In this document: piece after piece, positions 18,172-27,740 of the stretch | Numbering within the stretch: the first letter of the stretch is position 1 | How the letters are laid out: the number at the start of each line of letters is the position of its first letter | Assembly (NCBI GenBank): GCA_021372355.1 | Contig: JAJFUQ010000208.1 | Coordinates: forward strand, 62,001-126,000 | Direction of reading: 5' to 3' | Length of the DNA stretch: 64,000 nt | Source: Nocardiaceae bacterium | GTDB taxonomy: Bacteria > Actinomycetota > Actinomycetes > Mycobacteriales > Mycobacteriaceae | Notes under the pieces: model-generated | Database searches by the model: none | What the model saw: only the letters and a program-made list of their open reading frames with translations | Told to the model about the DNA's origin: nothing | Program-made: the position numbers and the translations under genes

Positions 18172-19062
18172 ATGGTTGCAGTACTCGACCGGGCTCAGAA
18201 GATCTGGGAGTCCTCGGTTTCAGGTCCGCCGGTACCCGCCCCCAAGGGCGAAAAGTCCGTGATGTCGGTTGGCAGCATGTGGAGCATCCCGCTCGCGATC
18301 GCGCCTGTCATCGCAATGGCCGTCTTCTGGCGCACCTGGCAGCAACTCTTTGCGTTCGACAAGGGCCTGGACTCGACGATGCCGGGCTTCAACGAGTACT
18401 GGCTCTCGATCTTCGGCTTCAACATGTTCGGCCTGCCGCTGATCGCTGCGGTCGTCTTCGCCGCCATCATCATCACCGGCATCAAGGCCTCGGCCACTCC
18501 CCTCACCCCGCACGAGGAGATGAAGCGGCACTGGCGCCTGATGCTCGGCATGGCAGCCTTCGCGATCGCTTCGTTCTTCGGCGCGCATTTCGGCGAGGAG
18601 GACGGCGCCTGGCACCAGGTCACGCTGCGTGACACCGCGTTCACCCCGAGCCACGTCGCGCTCTTCTACGGCTCGTTCCCGATGATGTTCTACGTCATCT
18701 TCGGCGTGTACCTCTATGGCCGCACGCGTCTGCCACACATGTGGGGCGGCAAGGCTGTGCCGCTCGGATTCGCGATCGTCATCGGCGGCACGACCCTGCT
18801 CGTGTTCCAGGTCGCCTTCAACGAGTTCGGCCACACCTACTGGCAGACCGAGGAAGTCTTCTCGGCACCGCTGCACTGGCCGTTCGTGTTCTTCGCGTGG
18901 ATGCTCATCGGCGTCGCTGCCATCTGGCTCCCGACCCTGCTGCGCATCACCGAGCTGGTCAAGAACGAGGTTCTGGCCAAGGAAGCGGCGGACGAAGACG
19001 CACAGTGGCACGGCATCACCGCCCAGCTGTCGCAGCCGGCCGGTGGAGACCAGACCGCATGA
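18172..19062 (+). CDS. pmoC: Copper membrane monooxygenase subunit C (AMO/pMMO/HMO family)
   Basis: This 296-residue integral membrane protein is the C subunit of the ammonia/methane/hydrocarbon copper monooxygenase superfamily. The copper site residues known from pMMO, one Asp and two His spaced by 4 and 13, are present as D144, H148 and H161 in EEDGAWHQ and DTAFTPSH. The glutamate two residues before the Asp is also kept (E142). About six membrane segments are visible. ATG 18172 was chosen for its AAGGGAG ribosome site. It is the first gene of a C-A-B operon, the usual order, and overlaps subunit A by ATGA. The best-studied actinobacterial relatives oxidise C2-C4 alkanes; substrate here is inferred. 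Confidence 0.95.
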   Translation: MVAVLDRAQKIWESSVSGPPVPAPKGEKSVMSVGSMWSIPLAIAPVIAMAVFWRTWQQLFAFDKGLDSTMPGFNEYWLSIFGFNMFGLPLIAAVVFAAIIITGIKASATPLTPHEEMKRHWRLMLGMAAFAIASFFGAHFGEEDGAWHQVTLRDTAFTPSHVALFYGSFPMMFYVIFGVYLYGRTRLPHMWGGKAVPLGFAIVIGGTTLLVFQVAFNEFGHTYWQTEEVFSAPLHWPFVFFAWMLIGVAAIWLPTLLRITELVKNEVLAKEAADEDAQWHGITAQLSQPAGGDQTA

Positions 19063-19832
19063 CCAACGGAGTCACCACCGAGGTACGCAACACAGACGCG
19101 GTCCTCAAGGCCTGGGAGGCGATCCCACGTCACTGGAAGTGGGTGCTGCTGGTCGGAGTGCTGGGAATCGTCACCGCCGCCGTGCATCTCGAGAGCATGC
19201 TCATGGCGGGTGACTGGTCCTTCTGGGTCGACTGGAAGGATCGCCAATGGTGGCCGCTCTTGACGCCGCCGGTGAACCTCGTCTTCACGGTCGTCGTTCA
19301 GTACATCCTGTGGACCAAGCTGCGTCTCCCGATCGGTGCCACCGTCGGTGCCACTCTGCTGGTGGTCGGCCAGTGGATTTCTCGCGTGTCGAGCTTCCAC
19401 TTCTGGGCTGACCTGCCGCTGAACTTCACGTGGCCGGAGACCCTGATCTTCGGCGCCATCATCATGGACGCGATCCTGCTGCTGAGCCGCAGCCTGATCC
19501 TGACGTCGATTTTCGGCAGCCTCGCCTGGGGTGGTCTCTTCTGGTGGGAGAACTACCCGATGATGTCCGCTTTCCTGCAGCCGCTCGTCTACCACGATCA
19601 CCTCATGACCGTGGCTGACTATCTCAAGTTCCAGCTCCCGATGTCGCAGGGACCGGAGTACTTGCGCATGGTCGAGGAAGGGCACCTCCGCGCACTCGTC
19701 AGCGACACCGTCGCGATCGTCGGATTCTTCTCGGCGATGGTCTGCGTCGGCGCGTACTGGTTCGGCGTGTTCCTCGGAAAGATGCTCGGTCTCGTTCCAG
19801 CCGGCAAGTTCCTGAAGCTGCAGTCGGACTAG
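19059..19832 (+). CDS. pmoA: Copper membrane monooxygenase subunit A
   Basis: This 257-residue membrane protein is the A subunit, the usual marker gene of the AMO/pMMO superfamily. The family segment GDWxFWxDWKDRxWW is visible at residues 51-65 as GDWSFWVDWKDRQWW. The second Asp of the common GDWDFW form is Ser54 here. WADLPLNFTWPE is another family match. About six to seven membrane segments are present. The ATG overlaps the subunit C stop, and 11 bases separate its end from subunit B. By gene order and length this is a complete subunit. Confidence 0.96.
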   Translation: MTNGVTTEVRNTDAVLKAWEAIPRHWKWVLLVGVLGIVTAAVHLESMLMAGDWSFWVDWKDRQWWPLLTPPVNLVFTVVVQYILWTKLRLPIGATVGATLLVVGQWISRVSSFHFWADLPLNFTWPETLIFGAIIMDAILLLSRSLILTSIFGSLAWGGLFWWENYPMMSAFLQPLVYHDHLMTVADYLKFQLPMSQGPEYLRMVEEGHLRALVSDTVAIVGFFSAMVCVGAYWFGVFLGKMLGLVPAGKFLKLQSD

Positions 19833-19843
19833 GAGACCTCAGC

Positions 19844-21061
19844 ATGATTTCGCGAAGCCGCGCAGGCGGCCAGATTTGCCGTGTCCTGCTCTTGCTCGTC
19901 GTCGCTCTACTCGGCGGCCTCATCTCGGCGCCGGTGGCGAACGCACATGGCGAGCAGACGCAGGAGGCTTTCCTCCGGGCGTCGACGGTGCTGATCTACG
20001 ACGTCAAGTTCGACAAGACCAAGGTCAAGGTCGGCGAAGACCTCACGATCACCGGCGTCGTCCGCATCATGGACTCCTGGCCGGACCACACGATCAAGGA
20101 GCCGAAGACCGGCTTCCTGTCGATCGTTGCGCCTGGCCCGAAGTTCCTCGTGCGGGAGCGCTGGCTCAACGGTCAGTTCACGCCGCAGTCGGTCAACATT
20201 CACAAGGGCGAGACGTTCCCGTTCAAGATGGTGGTCACCGCGCGGACGGAAGGCCACTGGCACGTTCACCCGTCGTTCGCCATCGAGGGCACGGGAACAC
20301 TCGTCGGCCGCGGTGAGTGGATCGACGTCGAGCCGGGCACGCTCAGCAACGACGTGACGCTCGCCAGCGGGGAGGTCGTCAACGCCTCGACCTACGGATT
20401 CACCCGGGTGGCCGCCTGGCACCTGATCGCTGTCGGCCTTGCGGTCTTCTGGTTGATCTTCTGGCTGCGCCGCCCGATCATCGCCCGACTGGCGCGCGTC
20501 GAAAGCGGAGAAACCCAGCTGATCACCCCCCTGGACCGCAAGGTCGCCGGTGGACTGATCGTCGTCGTTCTCGCCGTACTGGTCGCTGGAAACATCTACG
20601 CGAACACGTCCGCCGGGGTCGACCCGATGCCGTTGCAGATCGACCGCATCACGCCGGTTCCCGCCGCGGAAGTTGCGCCGCTCGTCGAATCGAAGATCAC
20701 CAAGGCGGAGTACAACAAGAGCACCGACAGCCTGGACTTCACGCTCCATGTGAAGAACACCTCCGCGTCGCCGGTCAAGCTGTCGCAGCTGCAGATCGCC
20801 GAGGTCACCTTCGTTCCGGTCGGCAAACCTGAAACCGGAATGGTCGAGGGCCTGACGATCACCGGCAACGAAGTCGCCCCCGGGCAGGAGGCAGACCTCA
20901 AGGTGTCGGTCAACGGAGCGGTCATGCGCGAGCACAACCTGCTCCCACTCAAGGAGCCACAGGTTCGCCTGACCGGTCTGATGTTCTTCACCGACGCGGC
21001 CGGCCACCGTCAGGTGTCGGAGATCGACGAAGTCACCTCGCCGATCTTCCCCGGCAAGTGA
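19844..21061 (+). CDS. pmoB: Copper membrane monooxygenase subunit B
   Basis: This 405-residue protein is the B subunit, with two periplasmic cupredoxin-like domains joined by membrane helices. An N-terminal signal segment (residues 12-34, LLLLVVALLGGLISAPVANA) leaves H35 at the mature N-terminus (AHGEQ). With H140 and H142 in GHWHVHPSF it matches the CuB ligands H33, H137 and H139 of Methylococcus PmoB. Two helices are near residues 195-213 and 232-250. Length is close to pMMO PmoB. A GGAGA ribosome site precedes the ATG. Its stop overlaps the start of the next small gene. Confidence 0.96.
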   Translation: MISRSRAGGQICRVLLLLVVALLGGLISAPVANAHGEQTQEAFLRASTVLIYDVKFDKTKVKVGEDLTITGVVRIMDSWPDHTIKEPKTGFLSIVAPGPKFLVRERWLNGQFTPQSVNIHKGETFPFKMVVTARTEGHWHVHPSFAIEGTGTLVGRGEWIDVEPGTLSNDVTLASGEVVNASTYGFTRVAAWHLIAVGLAVFWLIFWLRRPIIARLARVESGETQLITPLDRKVAGGLIVVVLAVLVAGNIYANTSAGVDPMPLQIDRITPVPAAEVAPLVESKITKAEYNKSTDSLDFTLHVKNTSASPVKLSQLQIAEVTFVPVGKPETGMVEGLTITGNEVAPGQEADLKVSVNGAVMREHNLLPLKEPQVRLTGLMFFTDAAGHRQVSEIDEVTSPIFPGK

Positions 21062-21291
21062 CCAATACGATTGTCGCCATGACGACTGGAATCCCCCTTG
21101 CACACATCGGCGGGATTCCAGTCGTCGAGGGCGCGGCCCTGGTCTTGATCGTTGCCGTGCCGGTCATCGCGATCATTCTGGCTGTCGTTCTCGGCGGTCG
21201 CATGCTCGCGAAGGTCGAGGCGCAGCAGGCGGCTCAGGACGCGGAGAACGCGGCCGCAGAGGGCGAGACAACGTCAGATCACGAGACTTAG
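21058..21291 (+). CDS. Small single-pass membrane protein of the monooxygenase operon, 77 aa
   Basis: The GTG at 21058 overlaps the pmoB stop by four bases (GTGA), so this gene is translationally coupled; ATG 21079 is an alternative start. The protein has one strong membrane helix (residues about 23-48, VEGAALVLIVAVPVIAIILA) and an acidic, Ala-rich tail. It has no cysteine and only two histidines, so it does not resemble the copper-binding PmoD. It may be a small accessory or stabilising subunit specific to this operon type. I assign no biochemical function. Its end overlaps the convergent pirin gene by four bases. Confidence 0.75.
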   Translation: MTNTIVAMTTGIPLAHIGGIPVVEGAALVLIVAVPVIAIILAVVLGGRMLAKVEAQQAAQDAENAAAEGETTSDHET

Positions 21292-22022
21292 CGCAATCCC
21301 GCGTGCATCTCCCACACCATCACCTCGGCGGACTCCGTCGAGGTGATTTTTTGTCCGCCGCTCGACGTCAGGCGGACCGCGTCACCAGCGTGAAGTCCCC
21401 CGACGGTTTCGAAGTCGACCGCTCCGCGACTCACGAAGACGTGCCCGAACAACGCTTCCGGAACATCGACCGACTGGCCTGGCTCGAGGCGGGCGACGTG
21501 CAGCGCCGCAAACCGGTTGCCGATGCGGATCGCCGAGTCGTGCTTCGGCATCCCCGACGCCAGCGTCACCAAACGATTGGATTCCAGCTCAGACGAGATG
21601 TCGAGTTGTTCGTAACTGGGCGTCCGACCGAGTTCGTCCGGTGGGATCCACATCTGAACGACTCGCAGGGACTCGCCTTGGGCACGTAGCGAACCGTTCT
21701 TCTCCGAATGGCGGATGCCCGTACCGGCGCTCATCCGCTGCGCCAGGCCAGGATGGATCAAGCCCGAGTGGCCCATCGAATCCTGATGGACGACAGAGCC
21801 TTCGAGTACCCAGGTGATGATCTCCATGTTCTGGTGCTGGTGCGAGTCGAAGCCCTCCCCGGGGTCGACTCGGTCCTCGTTGTGGATGAGCAGCAGACCG
21901 TGTGCATTGGCTTCGAGATCGAAGTTGCCGGTCGCCGGAAACGACTGCCGGGAATCGAGCCACTCGTTCCACCAGTGGATTCGATCGTTTCCACGAACGA
22001 CCTTGATCGCTTCACCCAACAT
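21288..22022 (-). CDS. Pirin family protein
   Basis: This 244-residue bicupin is a pirin. The metal ligands of the N-terminal cupin are visible in DSHQHQNMEIITW (two His) and in AGTGIRHSEKNG (His and Glu). Bacterial pirins include quercetin dioxygenase-like enzymes and redox-linked regulators of metabolic enzymes; which applies here is not known. ATG 22022 has a strong CAGGAGG ribosome site. It lies 66 bases downstream of lysX on the same strand and converges on the copper monooxygenase operon with a four-base overlap. Confidence 0.93.
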   Translation of the reverse strand: MLGEAIKVVRGNDRIHWWNEWLDSRQSFPATGNFDLEANAHGLLLIHNEDRVDPGEGFDSHQHQNMEIITWVLEGSVVHQDSMGHSGLIHPGLAQRMSAGTGIRHSEKNGSLRAQGESLRVVQMWIPPDELGRTPSYEQLDISSELESNRLVTLASGMPKHDSAIRIGNRFAALHVARLEPGQSVDVPEALFGHVFVSRGAVDFETVGGLHAGDAVRLTSSGGQKITSTESAEVMVWEMHAGLR

Positions 22023-22088
22023 GCTTGCCTCCTGAAGGTTTCAAGGACCCAGTGCAGCTTTTTGTTCCCTTGGCAACCTTTTACTGCC

Positions 22089-25000
22089 CTAGCCGCGCAC
22101 GCTGGGCTTGACCAGTGGGAACGCCAGCGTGTCTCGGATGCTCTTGCCCGTCACGAGCATGACGATGCGATCGACACCGAGCCCGAGGCCCCCGGTCGGC
22201 GGCATTGCGTGCTCGAGTCCGCGCAGGAAGTCCTCGTCGAGTTCCATGGCATCCGCGTCGCCACCGGCCGCGAGCAACGACTGCTCTGTCAGCGTGCGTC
22301 GTTGTTCGATCGGATCGGTGAGTTCGCTGTAGGCCGTCCCGAGTTCGACACCCCAGGCCACCAGATCCCACCGCTCGGCCAGACCCGCGATCGAGCGATG
22401 CGGACGCGTCAGCGGCGAGATCTCGGCCGGGAAGTCGATGTAGAACGTCGGGGCCTCGGTTCGCGCCTCGACGAGGCGTTCGTAGATCTCCAGCGCAATC
22501 TGCGCCGCGGTCCAGTTCGCGAGATACGGAACACCGGATCGGTCTGCCGCCGCGCGCATTTCGCTGAGCGTCGAGGTGACGCCGAGGGGTTCGCCGGCCG
22601 CCTCCGAAACGGCGTCATAGAAACTGACCACGGGCCAGTCCCCCGAGATGTCGACGGCAGCCAACTCGCCGTCCGCGTTCGGGCGGAGGACCACCGGCGT
22701 TCCGTGCACGGCGACCGCCGCCCGCACGATGAGGTCCTGGCACCGGGACAGCATGCCGCGATAGTCCGTGTACGCCTCGTACGCTTCGAGCAGCGTGAAC
22801 TCCGGGTTGTGCGACGAGTCCGCACCCTCGTTGCGGAACGTGCGGCCGATTTCGAACACCTTCTCGACACCACCGACCATGAGGCGCTTGAGGTACAACT
22901 CGGGCGCAATCCGCAGGTAGAGGTCGACGTCGTAGGCGTTGATGTGAGTGACGAACGGTCTTGCCGCCGCGCCACCGTGGATGGGCTGGAGAATCGGCGT
23001 CTCGACTTCGAGGTACTTCCACTCCCGGAAGCCGTCGCGCAGCGCCGACACGACTGCGCTGCGCGCGATGAGCGTTGATCGCACCTCAGGATTGATCGCG
23101 AGGTCGAGGTAGCGCGCCCGCACGCGCGCCTCGGGGTCGACGAAGCCGCGCCACTTGTCCGGCATCGGGTGCAACGACTTTCCGTTCATCCGCCAGGCGC
23201 GAGCGTCGACCGACTTCTCCCCTGATCGACTCGTCGTCGTGACGCCGGCCACCTCGAGGAGGTCGCCGAGATCGACGGAGGCCATGAACCTGGCCAGGTC
23301 GTCGGCATCGAGTCGATCGCGTTCGAGGATGACCTGAACATCGCCGGACCAGTCGCGCAGCAGCGCGAAACACACACCGCCGTGATCGCGCAGACGCAGC
23401 ACGCGTCCGGCGATTCGAACATCGGTACCGATCGGCGCAGCGAGGGTGTGCGCGATCGAATCCATGCGGACCGTCGTGTCCGCGACCGGATACGCCTCGA
23501 TGTTCTCCGCGGCCATGCGGGCGACCTTGTCGATGCGGACCTGGACCTGCTCGGGGCGGCGGCTGACCTTCGGTGTCGCCTGCTGCGACAGGATCTCGGC
23601 GACCAGTTCGGGGACGGACGCGGCCACGCCCGTATGGGCACTCGCGTCAACCGGGCCGATCCGGGGGATGAAGCCTTCGGCGATGGCCCCGGCGATACCG
23701 ACCTTCAGCAGCTGACGCCGGTCGTCGAACGCGATGTACCGCGGCACCCATTCGGGCTGGTACTTCGTATTCGATCGATACATCGCCTCGAGCTGCCACC
23801 AGCGCGAGAAGAAGATCAGAACCGTGCGCCACGTGCGCAGAATCGGGCCGGCACCGATGCGTCCACCCTCTTCGAACACGGTCCGCATGACCGCGAAGTT
23901 CAGCGAGATCCGGCTGATGCCGTGGCGTCCGGCATCGAGCACGAGGTGCGACACCATGAGTTCCATGACGCCGTTGGGACCGGACTTGTCGCGGCGCATG
24001 AGGTCGAGCGACGCGCCATTGTTGCCCCACGGAACCAGTGACAGCATGCCGAGCGGAGTGCCCTGTGCATCGAGCGCTTCGACGAGCAGGCAGTCACCGT
24101 CGAGCGGGTCGCCGAGGCGGCCCAGCGCCATCGAGAATCCGCGTTCGACTTCGGTGTCGCGCCAACGATCCGCCCGCTCCATGACCTCGGCCATCTCGTC
24201 TTCGGCGAGTTCCCGGTGGCGACGGATACGCACGCTGAAGCCCTGGCGCAGCAGTCGGTTGGCGGCCTGCCGCACCGGCTTCATTTCCGGGCCCTTCAAC
24301 GTGAAGCGATCCGGGTGCAGGATCGCCTCGTCACCGAGTTGGAGGATCGACAATCCGGCGCGCTGATAAGCCCGTGCACCGATCTCGCTCGCGCCCATGA
24401 CGCCCGGAGCCCAGCCATACTTCGCCGCTACCTCGAGCCAGGCCTCGATGGCGTGTGGCCACGCCTCTCGAATTCCGATCGGGTCACCACTGGCGATGAT
24501 GACGCCCATTTCCACGCGATACGTGACGCACGCTTTTCCACTCGGCGCGAAAACGACGGCCTTGTCGCGTCGGGTGGCGAAATAGGCCAGCGAGTCGGCG
24601 ACGTCAGAACGTTCGATGAGCGCCCGAATTGCTTGTTCGTCTTCGGTCGTCAACGCATTTCGGGAACGCTGCGAGCGAAACAGGATCAGGGCGGCACCCA
24701 GAAGTGCCATCGCACCGAACAAGCCGAGGGTGAAATTGATGATCGAACGGGGGTGACCGCTGAACTCCGCATTTCCGGCGACAAAGACGGCCGTCACGCG
24801 ATTCAGCGAATACAACAGTCGTTCGTCGCCGGGAAGAGTTCCCGGGAAAAGTTCGACAAGTCCCCAGCCGAGCAGCGACCCGACGGTCAATCCGGCCGCG
24901 AGTGCGCCGACTGCTTTCCATGGCGCACCGGGACGGACGCGTGTGTAGAACGCATTCCGAGAGGCAGCGAGCAGTGCGAGGACCACGACCTGAACGGCGA

Positions 25001-25373
25001 GCGCAACACCGGCGCTGACGTCGCCCTTGGTGTACGCCCAGTAGGCGTTGTGCACGGCATAGCCGAGGACGTAGGCGCCCAGGAACCACCACGCGATCCG
25101 TTTTCGACTTGCCACCGCACCGGCGACGAGCGCCAGGACGACGGCCCAGGCGAGCGAGGTGTCCGGCGCGTCGAAATAGTACGTATCGACGTAGGCCCGA
25201 ATTCCCCGGGTCACATGCCGCAGGGTCGGCGAAATACTCCAGAATCCGCACAGGATTGCCAGCACACCAATAAATGAACCGGCGATATGCGGAAATTCAG
25301 ACAATCCGCCGCGCACGTGCTGCCACGGACGGATCGCTTTCTTCCGGGTGGCGTTCGCTGAATTTGAAAGCAC
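22089..25373 (-). CDS. lysX: LysX: lysyl-phosphatidylglycerol synthase fused to lysyl-tRNA synthetase
   Basis: This two-part protein matches mycobacterial LysX. The N-terminal third has several membrane helices followed by an MprF-type DUF2156 transfer domain ([30 protein letters not shown]). The C-terminal part is a class II lysyl-tRNA synthetase with an OB fold ([21 protein letters not shown]) and catalytic motifs ([23 protein letters not shown]). It adds lysine to phosphatidylglycerol using Lys-tRNA made by its own synthetase. The open frame reaches 25493 but would overlap the upstream gene. GTG 25373 is preferred, although no strong ribosome site is seen; TTG 25394 is also possible. Confidence 0.93.
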   Translation of the reverse strand: MLSNSANATRKKAIRPWQHVRGGLSEFPHIAGSFIGVLAILCGFWSISPTLRHVTRGIRAYVDTYYFDAPDTSLAWAVVLALVAGAVASRKRIAWWFLGAYVLGYAVHNAYWAYTKGDVSAGVALAVQVVVLALLAASRNAFYTRVRPGAPWKAVGALAAGLTVGSLLGWGLVELFPGTLPGDERLLYSLNRVTAVFVAGNAEFSGHPRSIINFTLGLFGAMALLGAALILFRSQRSRNALTTEDEQAIRALIERSDVADSLAYFATRRDKAVVFAPSGKACVTYRVEMGVIIASGDPIGIREAWPHAIEAWLEVAAKYGWAPGVMGASEIGARAYQRAGLSILQLGDEAILHPDRFTLKGPEMKPVRQAANRLLRQGFSVRIRRHRELAEDEMAEVMERADRWRDTEVERGFSMALGRLGDPLDGDCLLVEALDAQGTPLGMLSLVPWGNNGASLDLMRRDKSGPNGVMELMVSHLVLDAGRHGISRISLNFAVMRTVFEEGGRIGAGPILRTWRTVLIFFSRWWQLEAMYRSNTKYQPEWVPRYIAFDDRRQLLKVGIAGAIAEGFIPRIGPVDASAHTGVAASVPELVAEILSQQATPKVSRRPEQVQVRIDKVARMAAENIEAYPVADTTVRMDSIAHTLAAPIGTDVRIAGRVLRLRDHGGVCFALLRDWSGDVQVILERDRLDADDLARFMASVDLGDLLEVAGVTTTSRSGEKSVDARAWRMNGKSLHPMPDKWRGFVDPEARVRARYLDLAINPEVRSTLIARSAVVSALRDGFREWKYLEVETPILQPIHGGAAARPFVTHINAYDVDLYLRIAPELYLKRLMVGGVEKVFEIGRTFRNEGADSSHNPEFTLLEAYEAYTDYRGMLSRCQDLIVRAAVAVHGTPVVLRPNADGELAAVDISGDWPVVSFYDAVSEAAGEPLGVTSTLSEMRAAADRSGVPYLANWTAAQIALEIYERLVEARTEAPTFYIDFPAEISPLTRPHRSIAGLAERWDLVAWGVELGTAYSELTDPIEQRRTLTEQSLLAAGGDADAMELDEDFLRGLEHAMPPTGGLGLGVDRIVMLVTGKSIRDTLAFPLVKPSVRG

Positions 25374-25456
25374 CCCAGAAGCTTCGAACGTCAAACTGTG
25401 AGAATGCTGAGCGACGCGCCCTTCGGTGGTGTGTATTACTTCAAAGGCGCGACAAA

Positions 25457-26179
25457 TCAGGCGCTTCGGACGCGCTTGGCGAGTTCCCGGCAACCCGAGA
25501 GATAACGCGCCACGATGAGGGCGGCCACGTCTTCGTGCGGGCCGATCGGATCGGCAACACCGTCCGCGCCCGCTTCGTGCAGACGCTGCTGGAAGAGTCC
25601 GTGCGCGAGCAGGTACGACGCAATGAACACTCGGCGGTGTCCCTGCGTGCGAAGAGCCTCGACGACATCGACGACCTTCGGCGTCCCGGTGGCGACATTG
25701 GCGAGGTGAACGCGCTGGCCGATGACTTCGGACAGCATCGCGGACGCCTTTCGCGCGTCCTGACGGGCCCGGCGATCGCTCGATCCGGCCACCGCCATGA
25801 CGACGGTGTCCCCCGGGCGCCAGCCGGCAGACCGGAGACGACGACCGACGACTCCGGCCAGAACCGGATCCGGACCGAGTGCGCGGGTGACCGCGACCGT
25901 CTCGTGGCCGCTCTCTTCGACATCACGCGGCACGTCCGTATACACGTGGTAGCCCGACGCGAGGAACGCCGGAACGAGCACGGCATCGTCACCGCAATCC
26001 CGCAGCACCTCGACCGGGCTGGGGCCGATGACGTCGACGAACGCGACACGAACATCGGGGACATGTTTGCGCACCTCGTCGGCCAGCGCCGAGATCATGT
26101 CGATCCCGTGCCGGCTACGAGTTCCGTGCGCAACGAGGACAAGAGTCGTTCCGGTGCCGTCCGCACTTCGGCCGAGCAT
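25457..26179 (-). CDS. Sirohydrochlorin chelatase (CbiX/SirB type)
   Basis: This 240-residue chelatase inserts a metal into sirohydrochlorin. The first domain has the active-site [11 protein letters not shown] and [11 protein letters not shown]; a second half continues with [12 protein letters not shown] and [14 protein letters not shown], giving a long two-domain CbiX. In this cluster iron insertion to make siroheme for NirB is the likely role, though cobalt chelation for cobalamin is possible. ATG 26179 was chosen over 26203 because of the GAGGAG ribosome site and its two-base gap from the upstream stop. M. tuberculosis has the same pair as Rv0259c/Rv0260c. Confidence 0.9.
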   Translation of the reverse strand: MLGRSADGTGTTLVLVAHGTRSRHGIDMISALADEVRKHVPDVRVAFVDVIGPSPVEVLRDCGDDAVLVPAFLASGYHVYTDVPRDVEESGHETVAVTRALGPDPVLAGVVGRRLRSAGWRPGDTVVMAVAGSSDRRARQDARKASAMLSEVIGQRVHLANVATGTPKVVDVVEALRTQGHRRVFIASYLLAHGLFQQRLHEAGADGVADPIGPHEDVAALIVARYLSGCRELAKRVRSA

Positions 26180-26181
26180 CG

Positions 26182-27333
26182 TCACTCCTCTCCGTCCGCG
26201 CATTCCGCGTGGTCAACCGCCAATCGGTAACCGCGCTTGACCACTGTCTGAATAATTTTCGGCGCACCGAGAGACGAGCGCAAACGAGCGATCGCCGTCT
26301 CCACCGCGTGGGTGTCGTCTCCGCCGCCCGGAAGTGTCGCCAGAAGCTCCTCGCGAGCCACCACTCGACCGGGGTGACGTGACAGCGCACGCATGAGCGA
26401 CATCGCGGCCGGCGGGAGGTTCTTCACCTCCGAATCGACGACGACGCAGCCTCCGCGGACACTGAGCGTGTGCCCGGCGGCCCGAATCCGGTTCGCCCGG
26501 CGGGGCAGCTCCTCGGCGACGTGTCGAGCGAGCGCACCGAGGCGCGATCGCTGCGGAGCCGTGGTGTGAACGCTCAGCTCGTCGAGCGGAGCCGACGTGA
26601 TCGGTCCGACGACGGCGGCGAGAACCCGCGTACGGAGCGCGTACAGCAGCGGCTCGATGAGACCGAGTTCCTTGGCCCGCGTCAGGATCGATGCGACGGC
26701 CGGAGCGCTCGTGAACGTGACGCAGTCGAGGGCGCCGGTCACGATCATCTCGATCATGCGGTCGATCTGCGTCAGGTCCTGCGGCGGTACCCAGCGGTAC
26801 ACCGGAACCGGGATGACGATGGCGCCGGCCTCCCGGAGAACCTCGCAGACGTCAGCCTGCGGCTCCCATTCGGTCGTCGCACCATGCAGCTGCACCGCGA
26901 TTCGCACACCTTCGACGCCCTCTTCGAGGAGCCGGTCGAGCACCTCGGCCGACGACTCCGAGGCCGGGGACCATTCTTCGCGCAGGTCAGCTGCGCGAAT
27001 CGCGCCCATGACCTTGGGGCCGCGGGCGAGCAGTCGCGCCGATCCCATGACCTCTTTGAGCTCCTCGGCGAGGCCCCATCCCTCGGCCGCCTCCATCCAG
27101 CCGCGGAAACCGATACCGGTGGTACCGACGACGACCTTGGGCGGGTTGACGATGATCTCGCGGGTGACGCGCTCGAGTTCGGTGTCGTCGGAGAGCGGAA
27201 TGATCCGGATTGCCGGAGCATTCACCACCGTCGCGCCACGGCGAGTCAGCAACGTGCCGAATTCCTCGGCACGTCGCGCTGCCGTCACACCGATGGTGAA
27301 TCCCGCCAGCGGTGTGGTGTCTTCCTCGGTCAC
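26182..27333 (-). CDS. Uroporphyrinogen-III synthase fused to an OmpR-type DNA-binding domain
   Basis: Residues 1-265 are a HemD-like uroporphyrinogen-III synthase domain (TGIGFRGWMEAA; VQLHGATTEWEP; CVTFTSAPAVAS). Residues about 285-378 are a winged-helix transcription domain (AMSLMRALSRHPGRVVAREELL; VETAIARLRSSLG; VVKRGYRL). The fusion is known in actinobacteria next to nitrite reductase genes, for example Rv0260c. It may regulate the nir genes in response to tetrapyrrole supply, with or without HemD activity; this is inference. The ATG overlaps the nirD stop by four bases and the stop sits two bases from the chelatase start. Confidence 0.9.
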   Translation of the reverse strand: MTEEDTTPLAGFTIGVTAARRAEEFGTLLTRRGATVVNAPAIRIIPLSDDTELERVTREIIVNPPKVVVGTTGIGFRGWMEAAEGWGLAEELKEVMGSARLLARGPKVMGAIRAADLREEWSPASESSAEVLDRLLEEGVEGVRIAVQLHGATTEWEPQADVCEVLREAGAIVIPVPVYRWVPPQDLTQIDRMIEMIVTGALDCVTFTSAPAVASILTRAKELGLIEPLLYALRTRVLAAVVGPITSAPLDELSVHTTAPQRSRLGALARHVAEELPRRANRIRAAGHTLSVRGGCVVVDSEVKNLPPAAMSLMRALSRHPGRVVAREELLATLPGGGDDTHAVETAIARLRSSLGAPKIIQTVVKRGYRLAVDHAECADGEE

Positions 27334-27740
27334 GCCGTGCTGCTTTCGCGCGTTCGCATCATTGAAGCCACTTCCACCATGCCATTGACGACGCGAACGT
27401 CGTACACCGGCAGGGACTTGGTGTCGTCGTCGAGGCAGCGGCCGTCGATGAGCGAGAAGACTTGCTTCAGCAGCGGCGAGGCGACGGTCGGCTCGCCCTT
27501 GCGGTCACCGACGAGGCCACGCGACATCACTGCCGCCCGACCGAACGGGTCGATGTTGCCGACCGCGTAGAGCCGGTCGCCCGGCAGGCGGAACAGCGCA
27601 GCCTGCTTGCCGCCCGGCAGCAGCACGGCGACGCCGCGGTTCGGGATGAGGAAATCGAGCGCGCACGCCTTGATCCAAGCGCTATCCATCGGAACACTCC
27701 CGGTCGTTTCGACAGTGGTCATCTGAACTGAGGTGGTCAT
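27330..27740 (-). CDS. nirD: Nitrite reductase small subunit NirD
   Basis: This 136-residue protein is the Rieske-fold small subunit of NAD(P)H-dependent assimilatory nitrite reductase. The family segment GGKQAALFRLPGDRLYAVGNIDPFGRAAVMSRG is present in its usual form, lacking the iron-sulfur ligands, as normal for NirD. ATG 27740 overlaps the nirB stop (TAATG), which is strong evidence for this start; a longer open frame upstream is a shadow inside nirB. It overlaps the next gene by four bases. Confidence 0.95.
   Translation of the reverse strand: MTTSVQMTTVETTGSVPMDSAWIKACALDFLIPNRGVAVLLPGGKQAALFRLPGDRLYAVGNIDPFGRAAVMSRGLVGDRKGEPTVASPLLKQVFSLIDGRCLDDDTKSLPVYDVRVVNGMVEVASMMRTRESSTA

Noticed and set aside
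18172-21061. Assignment of the copper monooxygenase as an ammonia monooxygenase.
   Set aside because: No hydroxylamine dehydrogenase or related electron carrier genes are present, and known actinobacterial enzymes of this family oxidise alkanes; substrate left open.
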